Source: Sinonovacula constricta (taxonomy: Eukaryota > Mollusca > Bivalvia > Cardiida > Solecurtidae). Taken from it: 64,000 bases of DNA. This document shows, in pieces, positions 28,400 through 41,940 of this stretch; position 1 is the stretch's first letter; each line of letters opens with the position of its first letter. The DNA lies in NCBI GenBank assembly GCA_007844125.1, contig CM017567.1, positions 4,655,660 to 4,719,659 of the forward strand, read 5' to 3'. A program made the position numbers and the translations under genes. Below the pieces are notes generated by a model that saw only the letters and a program-made list of their open reading frames with translations, was not told the DNA's origin and did not search any database.

Positions 28400-28880
28400 A
28401 CCATAAAATACGACGGCGTATACACAGATACTATTTCACAATTAAATTAATCACAATACATTAGAAGATATAAAGGCAGCAGTCAATTACAAATTTATTA
28501 AATAATAAAACATACCACTAATATACGCTGCCATTATTTAATCATAAAAATAAAGACATCTTACAGACAGCCAATATTACCTACTCAAATTTGTCATAAA
28601 ATAACGATGGCTTGCAGACTACTGCTATTGTATTAACCATAAAATAACAATGCCGTGCAGACAGCTGCTGTCACACATAAAAAGAAAATCATAACATAAC
28701 GATGGCTAATACATTCATCAAATTAACGACATAGTACATAGTACAGGTCGTGGCTTTTATATAAGTAATGAATCCTAAAATCACGACGGCGAAAGACAGC
28801 TGCAATTATACAAAATATTAGTCATAAAACAACACGTTGTTATGAAGCGTCAGCAGATTATTGAACGAAGATTTTACCAT
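28400..28880. repeat. Degenerate tandem repeat, about 7 units
   Basis: The phrase AACCATAAAATAACGATGGC, followed by CAGACAGCTGCTATT-like sequence, recurs in decayed form every 50-90 bp (near 28401, 28540, 28595, 28637, 28688, 28772 and 28819). Looks like an old minisatellite. Confidence 0.55.
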
Positions 28881-30829
28881 AAATATTAAATAATTAATAC
28901 TGTGTAGAATGATAAAAAACAACAGCACTCCAGATAACAGACAGCTATAAACTACATTTTACTTTAATCAAAGTTCATTTCAAATACAGCATGGGGAACT
29001 GTACAACAATACACATAAATAGTAGGATATTCGGTAGGTGTGAGGGAGTGGGAGGATAGACCGAGCAAATAAACATACATCGTATTGTTAAGAATATAGA
29101 AGCTTCTTGATGTAAGTGTAATGTTTATTACATACGGCCGTGATAAATTCGAATAACAGACTATGTCTGTTGTATCTGCTACAATATTTAGACTTGATAT
29201 CTACATTTAACATAAGTGTACGTTTATATAATAAACATACCAATCGCAGATGTGTCAATTTCATACATGGACCCTATCTATTATGATTCCACTGCGCCAG
29301 TGCATAAGTATTTACTTATACATTTCCATATACATTTCAGAAGTAAAGAAAAACGTTCATTTTTTTAACCCACCTTGTCTACATGAACTTTGAATGACGT
29401 AAGAATATTCATGAATGCATGACACAATGCACTTGAAAAATCAAGCGTTTGCTTCTTATACCTTATGGCAACAATGAGATAATTCAACTTTTTATCATAA
29501 CAGAAATATTCACTTTTAAATGATTTTGTCCTGATAGTGTTTAAACCATTTAGTTTTTTACGATTTGTTTCTTAAGGCAAAATTACGATCGGCATCTTAC
29601 GTTTTCAGTACTTGAGATGAATTAAAAGAGTGGGTGTGCCTTACTTAGGTGTGCGCCTGTTTAATCAATGTTCCCTTCGTGCCTGTGTTGTTTTTAATAT
29701 TTGGGACATTTCGTTTAAACCATAAGCGACATTAGTGTCTGAACTGATAACATGAATGTTAATATAAGGATTGATTTTGCTGACATTTTATGAACGCATG
29801 TTGCCGTGTGAGTAAATTAACCAGCGCGCTTCCTAATTTGCGTGCTCGTGACCTGCGTTGATAAAACATGAACGTCAGAAAAGCAAAATGAGATTAAATC
29901 GTTAAAAAAACGCACTACATTTTAAACCATGCGTAATCTTCTGAATCATTTAGTCAGTCTGCACATGTTCTTAGTGAAACTTCATTGTAAACAATGTCCG
30001 AATAAATGGTTTCATTGTATTAAAAAGGGAAGTCGCATACGGTCTCTATACTGACATCTCTTTGATTCGGCTTGTTACCGGGCTTTCGCCTTAAATTCAT
30101 GTATAAACCACTGTTATACATGTTCTCGACATTCTCTGTATTTAGTTACGATTTTAATAAGCACATACATGCAATGTAATATCTGCTTTGTGTACAATTA
30201 GTTTGTTTTAATAATAAACTTCGAACACAATCATTATACCATGCTTGGATTTTGCTATAGTTCCTTATTTGACTAAAGTTTACATTAACTAACAACGCAT
30301 TTTTACAGACATGAATATTCTAATTAAAGTACGGCATGTGAATACAATATAGATACATATAATGAGCTGAGGTAGAATCATGTATCATTACTTAACAGAG
30401 ATGACAAAGGAACACATCATTAAAAAGAAATAATGCCAGTATGAGAAAAATAAACAATGTACATTTAATTAGCATTTCTTTGTTTAAATCTGAACAGTAA
30501 TCTGAATAAAATGTAAATGCAGAAACTGACAGACTTATAATTATGTGATACAATGCATCATAATTGAAAAACACCAAAAAAAACCCCAACATTTATCATC
30601 TTAACAGAAGTGAATTAAAGCTCCTTTTACGTTTCTGGCTTAACTAAGTATTGATATATTGTCATATACGTTTATATACAATATTATTCCATTAAACATT
30701 ATTAATATTTCAATATTTGTACTCGGTTTTATGGAGGCAGACGTTAACATTTCCATTGGTGATTACGCTTATTTATGATGTTTCTGAGAATCAAAATGTG
30801 TTGGCTATAATTAGTTACTTATTTTGCAG
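28881..30829. other. Intergenic, no gene seen
   Basis: AT-rich sequence without recognisable coding segment or repeat. Confidence 0.5.
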
Positions 30830-30860
30830 TAATATAGAACCGAGTGTCGTTTCTACGAGT

Positions 30861-30944
30861 ATGGCTGACGGAAAAATTCAGGAGCTAAAGGGAATTGACG
30901 AAAGAATCTTTACGCGTAAAATACTTACAGGAATATTCTCGTAG
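30861..30944 (+). other. Possible short coding exon
   Basis: After a good acceptor-like TTATTTTGCAG (ends 30829) there is an ATG-led frame 'MADGKIQELKGIDERIFTRK' whose composition is more protein-like than its surroundings. It ends at a stop at 30944, or could splice at a GT near 30940. No partner exon was found and no family is recognised. Confidence 0.2.
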
Positions 30945-31231
30945 GAATGTACACGTGGGAGCAGTTAACATTATTTGCGTTAGCGATGATTTATTTGTGT
31001 GAAATCGGATGTGTTATTATGTCATTTATGGGACGTTGAATTAGCACACATACCATTCGATGTAATAAGTCAGCATTGGTTAAATGAGTAAGGTTTACGT
31101 TTACAAGTTGTTCATACATCATACATAACCCCGTGAAACATACTTGAAACAAAAGTACATGCCATATATATAATAACCACCTGACAACACCTTAGACATG
31201 TGAATTTAATATTACAATACACGCCAAGAAA

Positions 31232-31298
31232 GACCGGCCGCAATAGCTCAGTTGGTAGAGCGTCGGCTTGCTGATCGGAAGGTCGTGGGTTCAAACCT
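31232..31298 (+). mobile_element. Truncated SINE: tRNA head only
   Basis: 'GCAATAGCTCAGTTGGTAGA' is a near-perfect tRNA A-box region and GTGGGTTCAAACC a B box. The sequence then breaks off into AT-rich DNA without the 3' acceptor strand. The head resembles that of the SINE at 7879. It is not a working tRNA gene because the acceptor stem cannot close. Confidence 0.75.
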
Positions 31299-31729
31299 AA
31301 AAATTATAAAAATTACTCATTCACAAATATAAATGTGAGCAAAATAAAGAAAACTAGAGTCTATATTATATATTCAAAGGCTTCCTATCCAAAATAATCC
31401 TGATAAAAACAAAACGCTAAAGGTGTTTTACTTAAAGGTAAGAAAACCTGTGTTATTTGTGTACGAATGTGCTTGTTCATGCATAATAGACTTTAAAAAA
31501 ACATCACCTGTTGCCTTGTTTGTCGAATGTCAATAAGCCGGAAAATCAAAGTTAATGTTGCGATAAACAGGAAATGAGTTCAGCTTTCCAAATAACACGG
31601 CTGCGTGACCAAATAGCTATCAAAGAAGCTTTCAACCAATTGGAGCTTACTAGGAAGACTGGCTTAACAGACATACTAACAAGTCCATTACGAAATTGTG
31701 TATTACGCGCGATTAATTGGTAGAGCAAA

Positions 31730-32428
31730 ATATATTTGTTACTTAAAGATTGTTATGTTCAAAACTGGCATATGGAGATTAATACTTCTACAAAGGCATC
31801 TACGTATATATTTTTTGCTGAATTTAGTTTTAAAATGTATCTAGACACAGTATCTAAGCTCAGAGTGTCATCACATAGACTCGAGGTAGAAACAGGGCGT
31901 TGGCACAAACCCAATCCAGTACCGGTCAATGAAAGAAAATGTAAACACTGTCATAAATTATAGGACAAATTCCACTTTGTTTAAGAGTGTCCGTTATATA
32001 CAGAACTTAGAAATACCTACATAAGGCCATTTTTCTGGACAAATACAAACTGCATTTAATTTCGAAAATTATTTACCAGTACAAGTGAACAAATAAATTT
32101 AAAGCTTACTGCTTATATTTCTAAAGCATTTGAGCAACGTACAGCTAACGTCAGTTTGCTTTAATAGCTTATTATGTCCTAAATTAAAAATTTATTTAAA
32201 GACTAGTGTCTATGCATTAGAGTTAGACTCTTACCACTACATATAGCTCTTCTAATTGTATCACAATTATAAAGCTTATAACTTCTTAGTTACTATTTAC
32301 TATTTAGTTACTTTGTTTCCATGGTAACTTTGTTAAGCAACCTACCATTGATATTTATGTATGATTATATGCTTGCGTATGGATGGGTCTCTGGCCCGAT
32401 ATACGAATAAAATCCTATCTATCTATCT
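31730..32428 (+). pseudogene. Non-LTR retrotransposon 3' end, decayed
   Basis: The frame at 31736 reads 'INTSTKASTYIFFAEFSFK', 'KLRVSSHRLEVETGRW' and 'NERKCKHC', typical of the C-terminal part of LINE-like ORF2 proteins in molluscs. It continues past stops as 'DKFHFV' and 'ECPLYTELRNTYI', completing a CX2C...HX4C zinc-knuckle-like motif. At least two in-frame stops show it is dead. The element ends with AATAAAATCC and a (TATC)n tail near 32428. The 5' part is missing or unrecognisable. Confidence 0.75.
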
Positions 32429-35364
32429 TAAACAATAAGACCTCTCCTAAAATGTTTGAGTAGCATCTACCTATAAACAGCAACACCTTAATTCCATGCC
32501 GTTAGTTTTCAGTGCATTTTAATCTCTGAGCAAAGGATAACGGTCACAAAAATATGTCCCCTGAGGTTATGATATCCTCGGCTGAGCACCATTTGTGTTA
32601 GTATCGTAACACCTGTGTTCACTGATGAGAAACCATGGTTGACCGATTTAGTAGACCTGCTAATCCAGTGTCTCTTTGAGAGGTTACCGGTCGTGTATGG
32701 AAACACCTAGCGGACTAAATTGTTACAGAAAAGGTCTAGAAAAAGACAACGGGTGTGAGACATCCAAGATGTCGCAGAGAGCATGCGCTTTTAACAAGAA
32801 GATGTCAATTAAGTTTGAAAGTAAGGAACCGTTACAATGATGAGAACTACACACGCAGCTATTCTGCTTTCTTCCTTGGTGAATGCTACATGTACATCTG
32901 TAATTACATATTGCATAGTATTGTTTTTGTTAGACAAAAAACCTCACCAAACAGCTTGGAAATTGTATCAATACCTTATACCTTTTTATCAATATATAAT
33001 TGTATACTACGCTTTATTATTGCAAGATACATCGTTAGAAATAAATATTTGGTTATGTGCATAGAAAAGGTATAAAAGAACAGCTTCCTTTTCTTGTTAT
33101 TGCCGGCTACACTATTGTTCTAATAAAATGCATTTCATAAGAGGCACCGATTCCAGAGCTGAGCCAATAATAGAAAGACGAGTACTGTAGTGGTACGTGT
33201 TGCTGTTCAAGAAATTTACAAAAAAATATTGATGATTTTGCAAAGACGAGAAAATATGAGTGACTATCCCTTATTTGCAACATACAATTTGATATGACGG
33301 TAATTACACGTTAATGGCATTAATTTGAATTCAAAATAGTCCATCCACATATTTTTCTAAACAAGTTATGTTTTATTTAAGGTATGTTAATAAGGGTCTT
33401 ATTGTGTGAAAATTGTACTTTTTGTATGCTTATATGTATTTCAATTTAAAAAAAAAATATTACAAAATATTTATATGAAATGATAACTTTTAATATTTTT
33501 AATTGTTCATCAAAGTAATGTTTACCTTTAATAGGTATTTTTACTTTAACGTGACATAAGTAACGTTCCCTGCATCGAAACACCTCTCATCAGCAACAGA
33601 TTGCGGCTGCAAAATGTTGCTAAAGAGATGTTTACTGTACTCACGTACTACATGTAACACAAACGCAATGATGCAAAAACATTGGAACAATGTCTAGAAC
33701 GTTTGGACAAGACGTGTACACGTAACTGTTTTAAACTTTTCAGGATTATTACATGTGCCTCTGATTTTGATCTTTACATGTACAGATAGCTGTATTGACA
33801 CATGGTAAATACAAATACGCCTTTAATGACAAACAGTAATTTCCGATGTAGTTGTTTAGGTTTTTCGACTCCATTATCGATCCTTTACATGTAACTGTAT
33901 CAATAACCTTTTCATTCTATATACACACTTTTAAATCAGTCATTACCAAGGGGTAAAGCTACATGCCAGAAACAGGAATTGTAGTAAATTGTAAAGGTCT
34001 TGACTGATGTTTCTAGACATAAATAGGTCTTGCATCTTACACCACTGTTATGTAGCTTGACGTCGCCCTGCTGCGGTGTGATATAATACAAGGTACGGTG
34101 TTGGGTCACAGTTTAGCGATCGAACCTGTCATATACATATACTGCATTTTATCTATGGATATCTTATATAAAATACAACAATCGTTTATTTTGGCATTAA
34201 ACTTTACAAGCATTCATAACTATGTAACCACGCAAACATTAAAGTGTTATAAATAAGTATTTTCCTTTCATACGGAGATATATCATACAAGGTTAATATA
34301 AATATAATTTATAATGATTTCATTTCCTGGACACAACAGTTTATACAAAAACTTCTATTTCACAGTCTGGGGTAGTTACAATTATAGGACTAACCCAATC
34401 TCCATATTGACTATAGACTACAACTACTATATATATGTAACTAACAAGACTTACTTAGTCAACTTTTAAAGGCCAGTATTCCAATTATCTTGCATCATGG
34501 CTAGTGAAAAATGTGAAAATATAATAAAACACACTGTCAAACATAAAGCACATACAAGAAAACATGTTATAACCATTTCATAAAACAATCATGATACAAT
34601 TCTCATAAAAACATAAATAGACCCCCAATATTCTCTCACGCACATGTACTTAGTGAGTATTGTAAGTCATTAATGGAGGTTAAAAAAGGGTGAACAGAAT
34701 AGACAGAAAAAAGAAAAGTTGGAATATATTGATGTCAACACAATTTAAAGCAAAATATCCATTTTCATCAGTATGATCTAGATCAAGGCATCTTGTTATT
34801 GTACCCCTTTACAGAAGTCACAAGAGTTTTGTCAATGTAACCATATAAACAAGAAATTACAATATTTGACAAAAAGATAACAAATACAGATGTTACAGTA
34901 TTCGCCTCAAAAATGGTTTTAAAACAAAAATTTACCAGAATGCCATTTGAGAAAAATGTACTAATTCCATTACTGGAGCAAACGGATTTTACGTCTTAAA
35001 ACGAAACTACAACCAATGCACGCTTTACTACAGAATGTTTATACTCTAAAATGACCTTGACCTTGTCAGTTTGTGCAGCGAACTACTTACAGCTTTAACT
35101 TTATAGAATTATGCACACAATTAATGAAATATTTTATTTCACAAAAAAAAATTGAATTGAAACAAAAAAGATATTACTCGCGGTTGCCGAATTAACTTTT
35201 TCTATTTTATTGAAACAAAAATTTAAGAACTATATTGTTGTTGCTTTAGCCTATTTTAAGAAAACTGGCGAATAGAAGTCTGAACACAAAAATTACAATA
35301 TGACAACTGTCATGTAAGGTTTTACAGATAAAACAACAATTACAACAGTTCAAATTAGTTCACG
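32429..35364. other. Intergenic, no gene seen
   Basis: AT-rich. Overlapping open frames near 32755-33075 show no known motif. No clear repeat. Confidence 0.5.
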
Positions 35365-35752
35365 TTGTCTGTACTTTGTCCAAAATCCTCTCACATAGAC
35401 ACAGTAACACTCGCGAATCCTCCAGCTGATGTCGAATTCCTCCGCGGTAACGTAACTGGGTTCCACACTGGTAAATACTGTACGCGTAATGTTAAATTAA
35501 ATATTTATATTACGGGAAACGTTATTTGTAAGAAAATTTATAAAAAAGTAGATAGAGAGCTCTCAATAAAACAGAAAAAAATGCACTCGCGCGACTGGTA
35601 CCAGGAAATACCGTCGAATGTTTGACAGTATCCGCCGTCCTTTGTCGAACGTTCCCTCGTCGACTCGAGTGGCCCTCGGAGAAATACGGACGTCTACAGG
35701 ACTTGTAGGTCGCCACCTGGTTCTGCGGCGTGTTGATACGTTGGGCGCCAAA
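35365..35752 (-). mobile_element. Possible LTR-retroelement leader next to a primer-binding site
   Basis: On the - strand, TTTGGCGCCCAACGT begins at 35752, directly after a sequence ending CCATTACA. This looks like an LTR end followed by the 'TGGCGCCCAACG' primer-binding-site junction of LTR elements. The adjoining ~390 bp is richer in G+C than its surroundings and partly open, but no gag or pol motif was recognised. Confidence 0.35.
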
Positions 35753-36020
35753 TGTAATGGGGTCTTCGTAGGAGTTAGTGACTACGACGATGGGGTTAAA
35801 CTCATTCGTTGTTTATTTAAAATAAACATGCAGAAAAAACCCCTGAAAACAACAATTTATATATTCTTATTAAAGTATCGAGCTTTAAATCACTTTTCTT
35901 CGGACAAGCTAAGAAGAAATGCTAATAATCTTCAATCACTTTTACATTTGACTGTGCACATATGCGTTAATATATTTCTACATGTATATATCTCACCGTT
36001 TCAAGTCTCTATACTTCAAT
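35753..36020 (-). mobile_element. Possible LTR
   Basis: Adjacent to the primer-binding-like site. It starts TGTAATGG on the + strand and so ends in ...CA on the element's strand. Read on the - strand it holds a TATATAAA-like box near 35860 and AATAAA near 35820. The outer boundary was not found and no second LTR is present in the window. Confidence 0.25.
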
Positions 36021-36329
36021 AATGAAAATATAACCTGAACTTCGAGATAGTTACTTAATGTTTTCTATATTTACTTCCAGATGCTGTTCAATTTCTAGAT
36101 CCTATTAAAATAAATATGCTGATAGTCAATCTATGCCATCGTTACATTTTTTTCATAATAAACAAAGACAGAATACAGCTTCTATTTTGATGTAATTATT
36201 TTTGAAATAATAAAATATAACAGAAACAAACAATCAGTCGTCAATTTACTTTCTGAAAACTGAATTGGTTATAATCAGTTGTGTTGTATTCAAGTGGGTC
36301 TTTTTTCTAGTATTTACGAGTCGATCTTT

Positions 36330-36690
36330 GCAATAATATTAATTAACGATACTCTTCGGTAATATCAGGATTTTCATCGTCACCGTCCATCAAAATTGTA
36401 TCCATGATTCCCTTATCCCACTCAGGGTACTCCACATTTTATTAAAACATCTAACTAAATAATTTCAACAGAAAGGGAAACAATATCTTCAATATCTTTT
36501 CTTGTAATTCTGTGAGGATCCCCACCACCCTAAGCTCATCAGTAATGAATTCCTGATGCAAGAATGTATTATTATTTCCGTTTTTACGCATTTCATTGAT
36601 AATCTGCTTATCTCTTCATGTCCATAAAGCTTACGAAAATGTTTATATAGGTCTGACAGAGATATTGCACCCATATTGCAATGTCATTGT
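36330..36690 (-). pseudogene. Reverse-transcriptase fragment of a non-LTR retrotransposon
   Basis: On the - strand one frame gives 'MGAISLSDLYKHFRKLYG' upstream. A shifted frame then reads 'PFLLKLFS', 'NVEYPEWDKGIMDTILMDGD' and 'ENPDITEEYR', resembling the start of LINE reverse transcriptases (LKLFN...YPEW-x-KGI...KGD-x-NNP-x-NYR). Several stops and a frame change show decay. It lies on the strand opposite the LINE remnant at 31730. Confidence 0.5.
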
Positions 36691-37926
<1,236 letters not shown>

Positions 37927-40699
37927 GTCACACGTACGCTAGACACTTTTTCTTAACTTAGTAGACATTAAAACCATCACCAGATGTATTAACAAGAAGA
38001 GTATTGATTCCCTTCATCAATAAAACTTTAACAAATTAGCGACCTGCTTGTATGCAACTGTCGCAGTGTTTAATGACACAAAGGAAGTCCCTGACTTTAA
38101 TGTTTCTGTAATATTGCGAATTGTTTAACATGTGTTTAGACAGACCATTTGTCTTCTCTCTATATGCTTAGTTCGAGTATTGCCAACCGGTTATCTTGTT
38201 ATACTCTAGCAGTACTATTCGATTTCTGTCTAGAACATGAATAATAAATATTTGTTTCTCTGTAAAAACAAGTTCAAGTTCGTACTTTGTTCATTTAGTA
38301 TTCATCAATTGACCCTTTTGTTAAGTGCTTCCTGTATTTTAAAGTAAATGTTACTAGTGATATTCGTTGTTTGGTTAAAATTGTTGTTTCTATTGACGTG
38401 TATTTTGTTTGCAAAAAAAAAGAAAGTTAAGAGAAAGTTACATGTAATAAACTTAATACGAAAAGAAACGTTGATTTTTGAAGTGCAGTAATGTATGATA
38501 AAAAATTCAATTCAACATAAAGATGCTCGTTGGAAAGATGCATGGCCAGACTTCAGAATTATTAAATAAGTTCCACAACATAAAATTGAGTTAGCTTTGT
38601 ATCCAGTATATATTCAATGTTACATATATAATGCAGTAGTTTTAGCTTAATCGAAAAAGCCGTCGGTACAGCGGAAAGCTTTGTTCCAAGTTTCAACACG
38701 AAATAACAAAGTGAACAAAAGTTCATTTATGTAAAAGTATTGAAGTCGATCTACGTTTTTATAATATACAATTGGTCTGCATATTCGTCAACATTCTTCA
38801 TTTAAATACTGATCCTCTATCCGTTGTTTAAATTTTCCGAGACATTTTGTAAACAAATAGCACAATCAATGCTGCTTTGTATAGTAAAATATAGTTAATA
38901 GTAAACCGTCATTATATACCGTTAATTGAATTCATTTACTCTTATTAGTTTATCATTCAAGTAAATATATGAGAATAAAGGTACACATACATTTAAATAT
39001 AGCTATTACAGAATAATGCAAGGGTTATGCTGTGATGGATAATTGTATCTAGGGTCGAAAAACCGCACCCTTAATTTCACTGAGTATACCAACTTTTCGA
39101 GATCGGAAGCCATGATGGCATCTAGAGTTTTTTAAGACCTGGACATAACTATATCTTTAATACATTTCAAAGATATCATTTTGCTTTACATACTTTTTTG
39201 GAAAATTAGTAGTCAAGTTTAATTACGATATCTGATTGTTAAAAAATAAAGTAGCGAGCATTCAGTACAGCCATGACAATAAACAGCTTATATGAATATG
39301 ATTAGCAGACAAAGCATAATCAAGATATTGAATAGTTTTAATGCTCAAATATGTTTATGTGAACTAGCTAAATAACCTTTTTCTCCATTGCTTACATTGT
39401 TATTCTCGGAAACTAGACTAACACCTTTAGGCTTAAAATATACACATTAAACAGTACACATACTCGATCATTTTGTACTTGTACAAAGCTATTGACCGAC
39501 TGGTCCTATAGATTACATGTATTGTTCAGCCTTCCTGATAAAAGTGCAACTGTTGCATTTTGCAAACCACCAGTGCACGCAACTGTTAATTAACATTTGA
39601 TAGTACATTAGTAATCTGTCTGTATTAACCGATGGGCTGGCTAGATCAAAATAGTTGATTTAACTTTACCTTAATAAGCAGATATTTTATTTTAAAATAA
39701 CATGTGTGAATACATGTAATGTTCTTTTATTACAGTTTTCAAGTTCATTAGCGAAAGAGAATAATGGACACTAGTACACAGACGTGAACACTAGTAAGAA
39801 TGTAAAAATGAAGTGTCATGGACATATGAGAGACATAATATAGTAGAAACCTTACGAACACAGAACGCTTTTAAAAAAAAGTTCTACGTGTGTATTCATT
39901 GTACATGAATCAGAAATATATACTGATACCTACATACAGGATTCTATGCACTGTTATGTTTGACACACAGTAATGCATTTATCGCTTTTCACACGATTTA
40001 TAACTAAATGTTTCTTTTTCAATATGAGCCTTATGTATTCAAATTGCCTGGATTCGTATTTATAAAAAATACAGACAATTAACAGATAGCTCTCTTTATT
40101 GCTACTAATAGAGTATGAAATAATACAAAGTTGTTTGGCATAATTTTGGTATTATACTCGTTTCGGTTGTAAGTAAGCACATGTTATCACGTACTTATGT
40201 TTTGTAAGTTGAATATAGTGTCGCTTGCCATATTCCCTTTCTAAACATTTTCATCGTATACATGCTTTTAAAAAAAACTGGAACATAAGACATTTTGCTA
40301 CACAATGTCATGACATCAACAAAGGGCTAATGCAAACACGTGCTATATCTAGACGAGGAAGAAGCAAGTCCTTTATTGTCTTAGTGTTTTAACATCCACC
40401 AGTGCAAAATGAGAACATAACAACATTTTACGTAACTGGTCGCAGACAAAAGAGTGGCGTGAAGTACACTTGCCACAAAACCAATCAGTGGGATAGTAAA
40501 TGCTAATGTAATGAGCACTTGTCACGTAAAGGGTATCCATCTATTCAATCAGCAAATAAGCCTGGCCAAGTAGAAAATCACATAGGCTTATGACAATAAA
40601 GAAATGTTAAGACATGAAGACAGGCTTAATACACACATTGTAGACTATGTGCCTGAAAGGACGAATTCACTATAGTCTCTGATAATGGCAATTTTAGCT
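37927..40699. other. Intergenic, no gene seen
   Basis: AT-rich, without recognisable genes or structured repeats. Confidence 0.5.
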
Positions 40700-40905
40700 T
40701 GAAAACATTCTTCGAAGTACCCCAGTCGACCCTTTTGCTCACTGACCGTTCCAATGCGGTAAATTTATGGGTTCTATAAGTCCTGGCTCAGCACACATTT
40801 GTTGTTACGTTTATGTTTTACTGTCATAAGTGTCACATACCTTTGTTGTGTGTTTATTCAAAGATTAATGTATGCTGCAATACTCATAGATATTGTCACA
40901 TTTAA
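40700..40905 (+). repeat. Dispersed repeat family X, copy 2
   Basis: 'CCCCAGTCGACCCTTTTGCT' and 'CACTGACCGTTCCAATGCGG', then 'TGTATGCTGCAATACTCATA' and 'GTCACAT' at the 3' end. This order corresponds to the reverse complement of the copy at 50525. Confidence 0.7.
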
Positions 40906-41769
40906 ACAATATCTTGTTCAAATAGGCTTATTGGAATGGCAATTTGTGTCGATAAGAAAAGTTGCAGTGGTGAACTAGGTTGAGTGGTCAAAAATCTAGA
41001 GGTACCTTCAAGTACATCTAACTGTGATATTGTAATCATTGTTGTCAGACAAAATGTGGTTAAACTGTCCATCACTTTCGAAGCATTTGAACAAACCACC
41101 CCAATTATCTATTACACATTCTACGTTAGTCTTTTATTTTTCAAGGTTGTTGTAAAGTGAATAAACTTCGAAAAAGTAATATTGGTTTTGAACACCGGAC
41201 AGGTCGTTGAGACTATATGAAAACAGTGACTTAAAGCCATAATTGGACAGTCACTGTTGGATTTCTTGTCTCTTCATCTCTCCAGTCGTGCCCTATATAG
41301 GTGGGACAACTTGAGCAGTCTCCATACCCTTTACGTGAGATTGCACAGTATAACATCGGGATTTTTTTTAATCTTTATCATATATAATATGTCAACTGCG
41401 GATAAATCCTCGGCGTTTATAATATGTTTTTAAACGATTAACTCTAAACAATACTACGTTTTATTTTGTTGATTTTCTAAAATTCTATTGTTTCTTCCAT
41501 ATTGTTTACATTTCACTTTTGACACTTTTGGCATATGACGTCATGGCATTTATGACGTCGTTATATGGTTCTTATAATATATCAGCGCTTGTACTGCTTT
41601 ATTTTATTTTAAACTACTCTCTCATTTGGAATTTTTTGGTTGCCGAGGCTTTTATCTACTGTAAATACTGTACATATGTTCATTATATCTGTTTTAACTC
41701 CCGATGCAGGTGCTTATTGTTAGTTGTGTCACTTTGACGGGATACTTTTATTTACACTGTTTGTTTGAT
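40906..41769. other. Spacer between two copies of repeat family X
   Basis: AT-rich; open frames of up to 72 codons with no motif. Confidence 0.45.
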
Positions 41770-41940
41770 AGAAAAACCGTCAGGAGCGCTCCACAAACCA
41801 GGTTTAAGCACCCCAGTTGGCCATTTTGCCGACTGACCGTTCCAAGGCGGTAACTGATGGTTTTTCTTTTTGTGTGTTATGTCTCGTCTCTGTGTTTCTT
41901 GTCACATTTACATTTACCTTGTCTGCCTTGGTCTGCAGGT
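41770..41940 (+). repeat. Dispersed repeat family X, copy 3
   Basis: 'AGGTTTAAGCACCCCAGTTG', then 'TTTTGCCGACTGACCGTTCC' and 'AAGGCGGTAACTGATGG'. It is the best preserved core in this orientation; the 3' portion is diverged. Confidence 0.7.

Noticed and set aside
32621..32635. CTGATGAGAAACC, resembling hammerhead ribozyme core pieces
   Set aside because: CTGATGA and GAAA are adjacent with no stem II between them, and no pairing arms or cleavage triplet were found.
35052..35065. TGACCTTGACCTTG, two nuclear-receptor half-sites in direct repeat
   Set aside because: A single short match in AT-rich DNA, far from any gene start; could be chance.
35618..36022. 134-codon + strand open frame
   Set aside because: No recognisable motif; the region reads better as a possible LTR and leader on the opposite strand.
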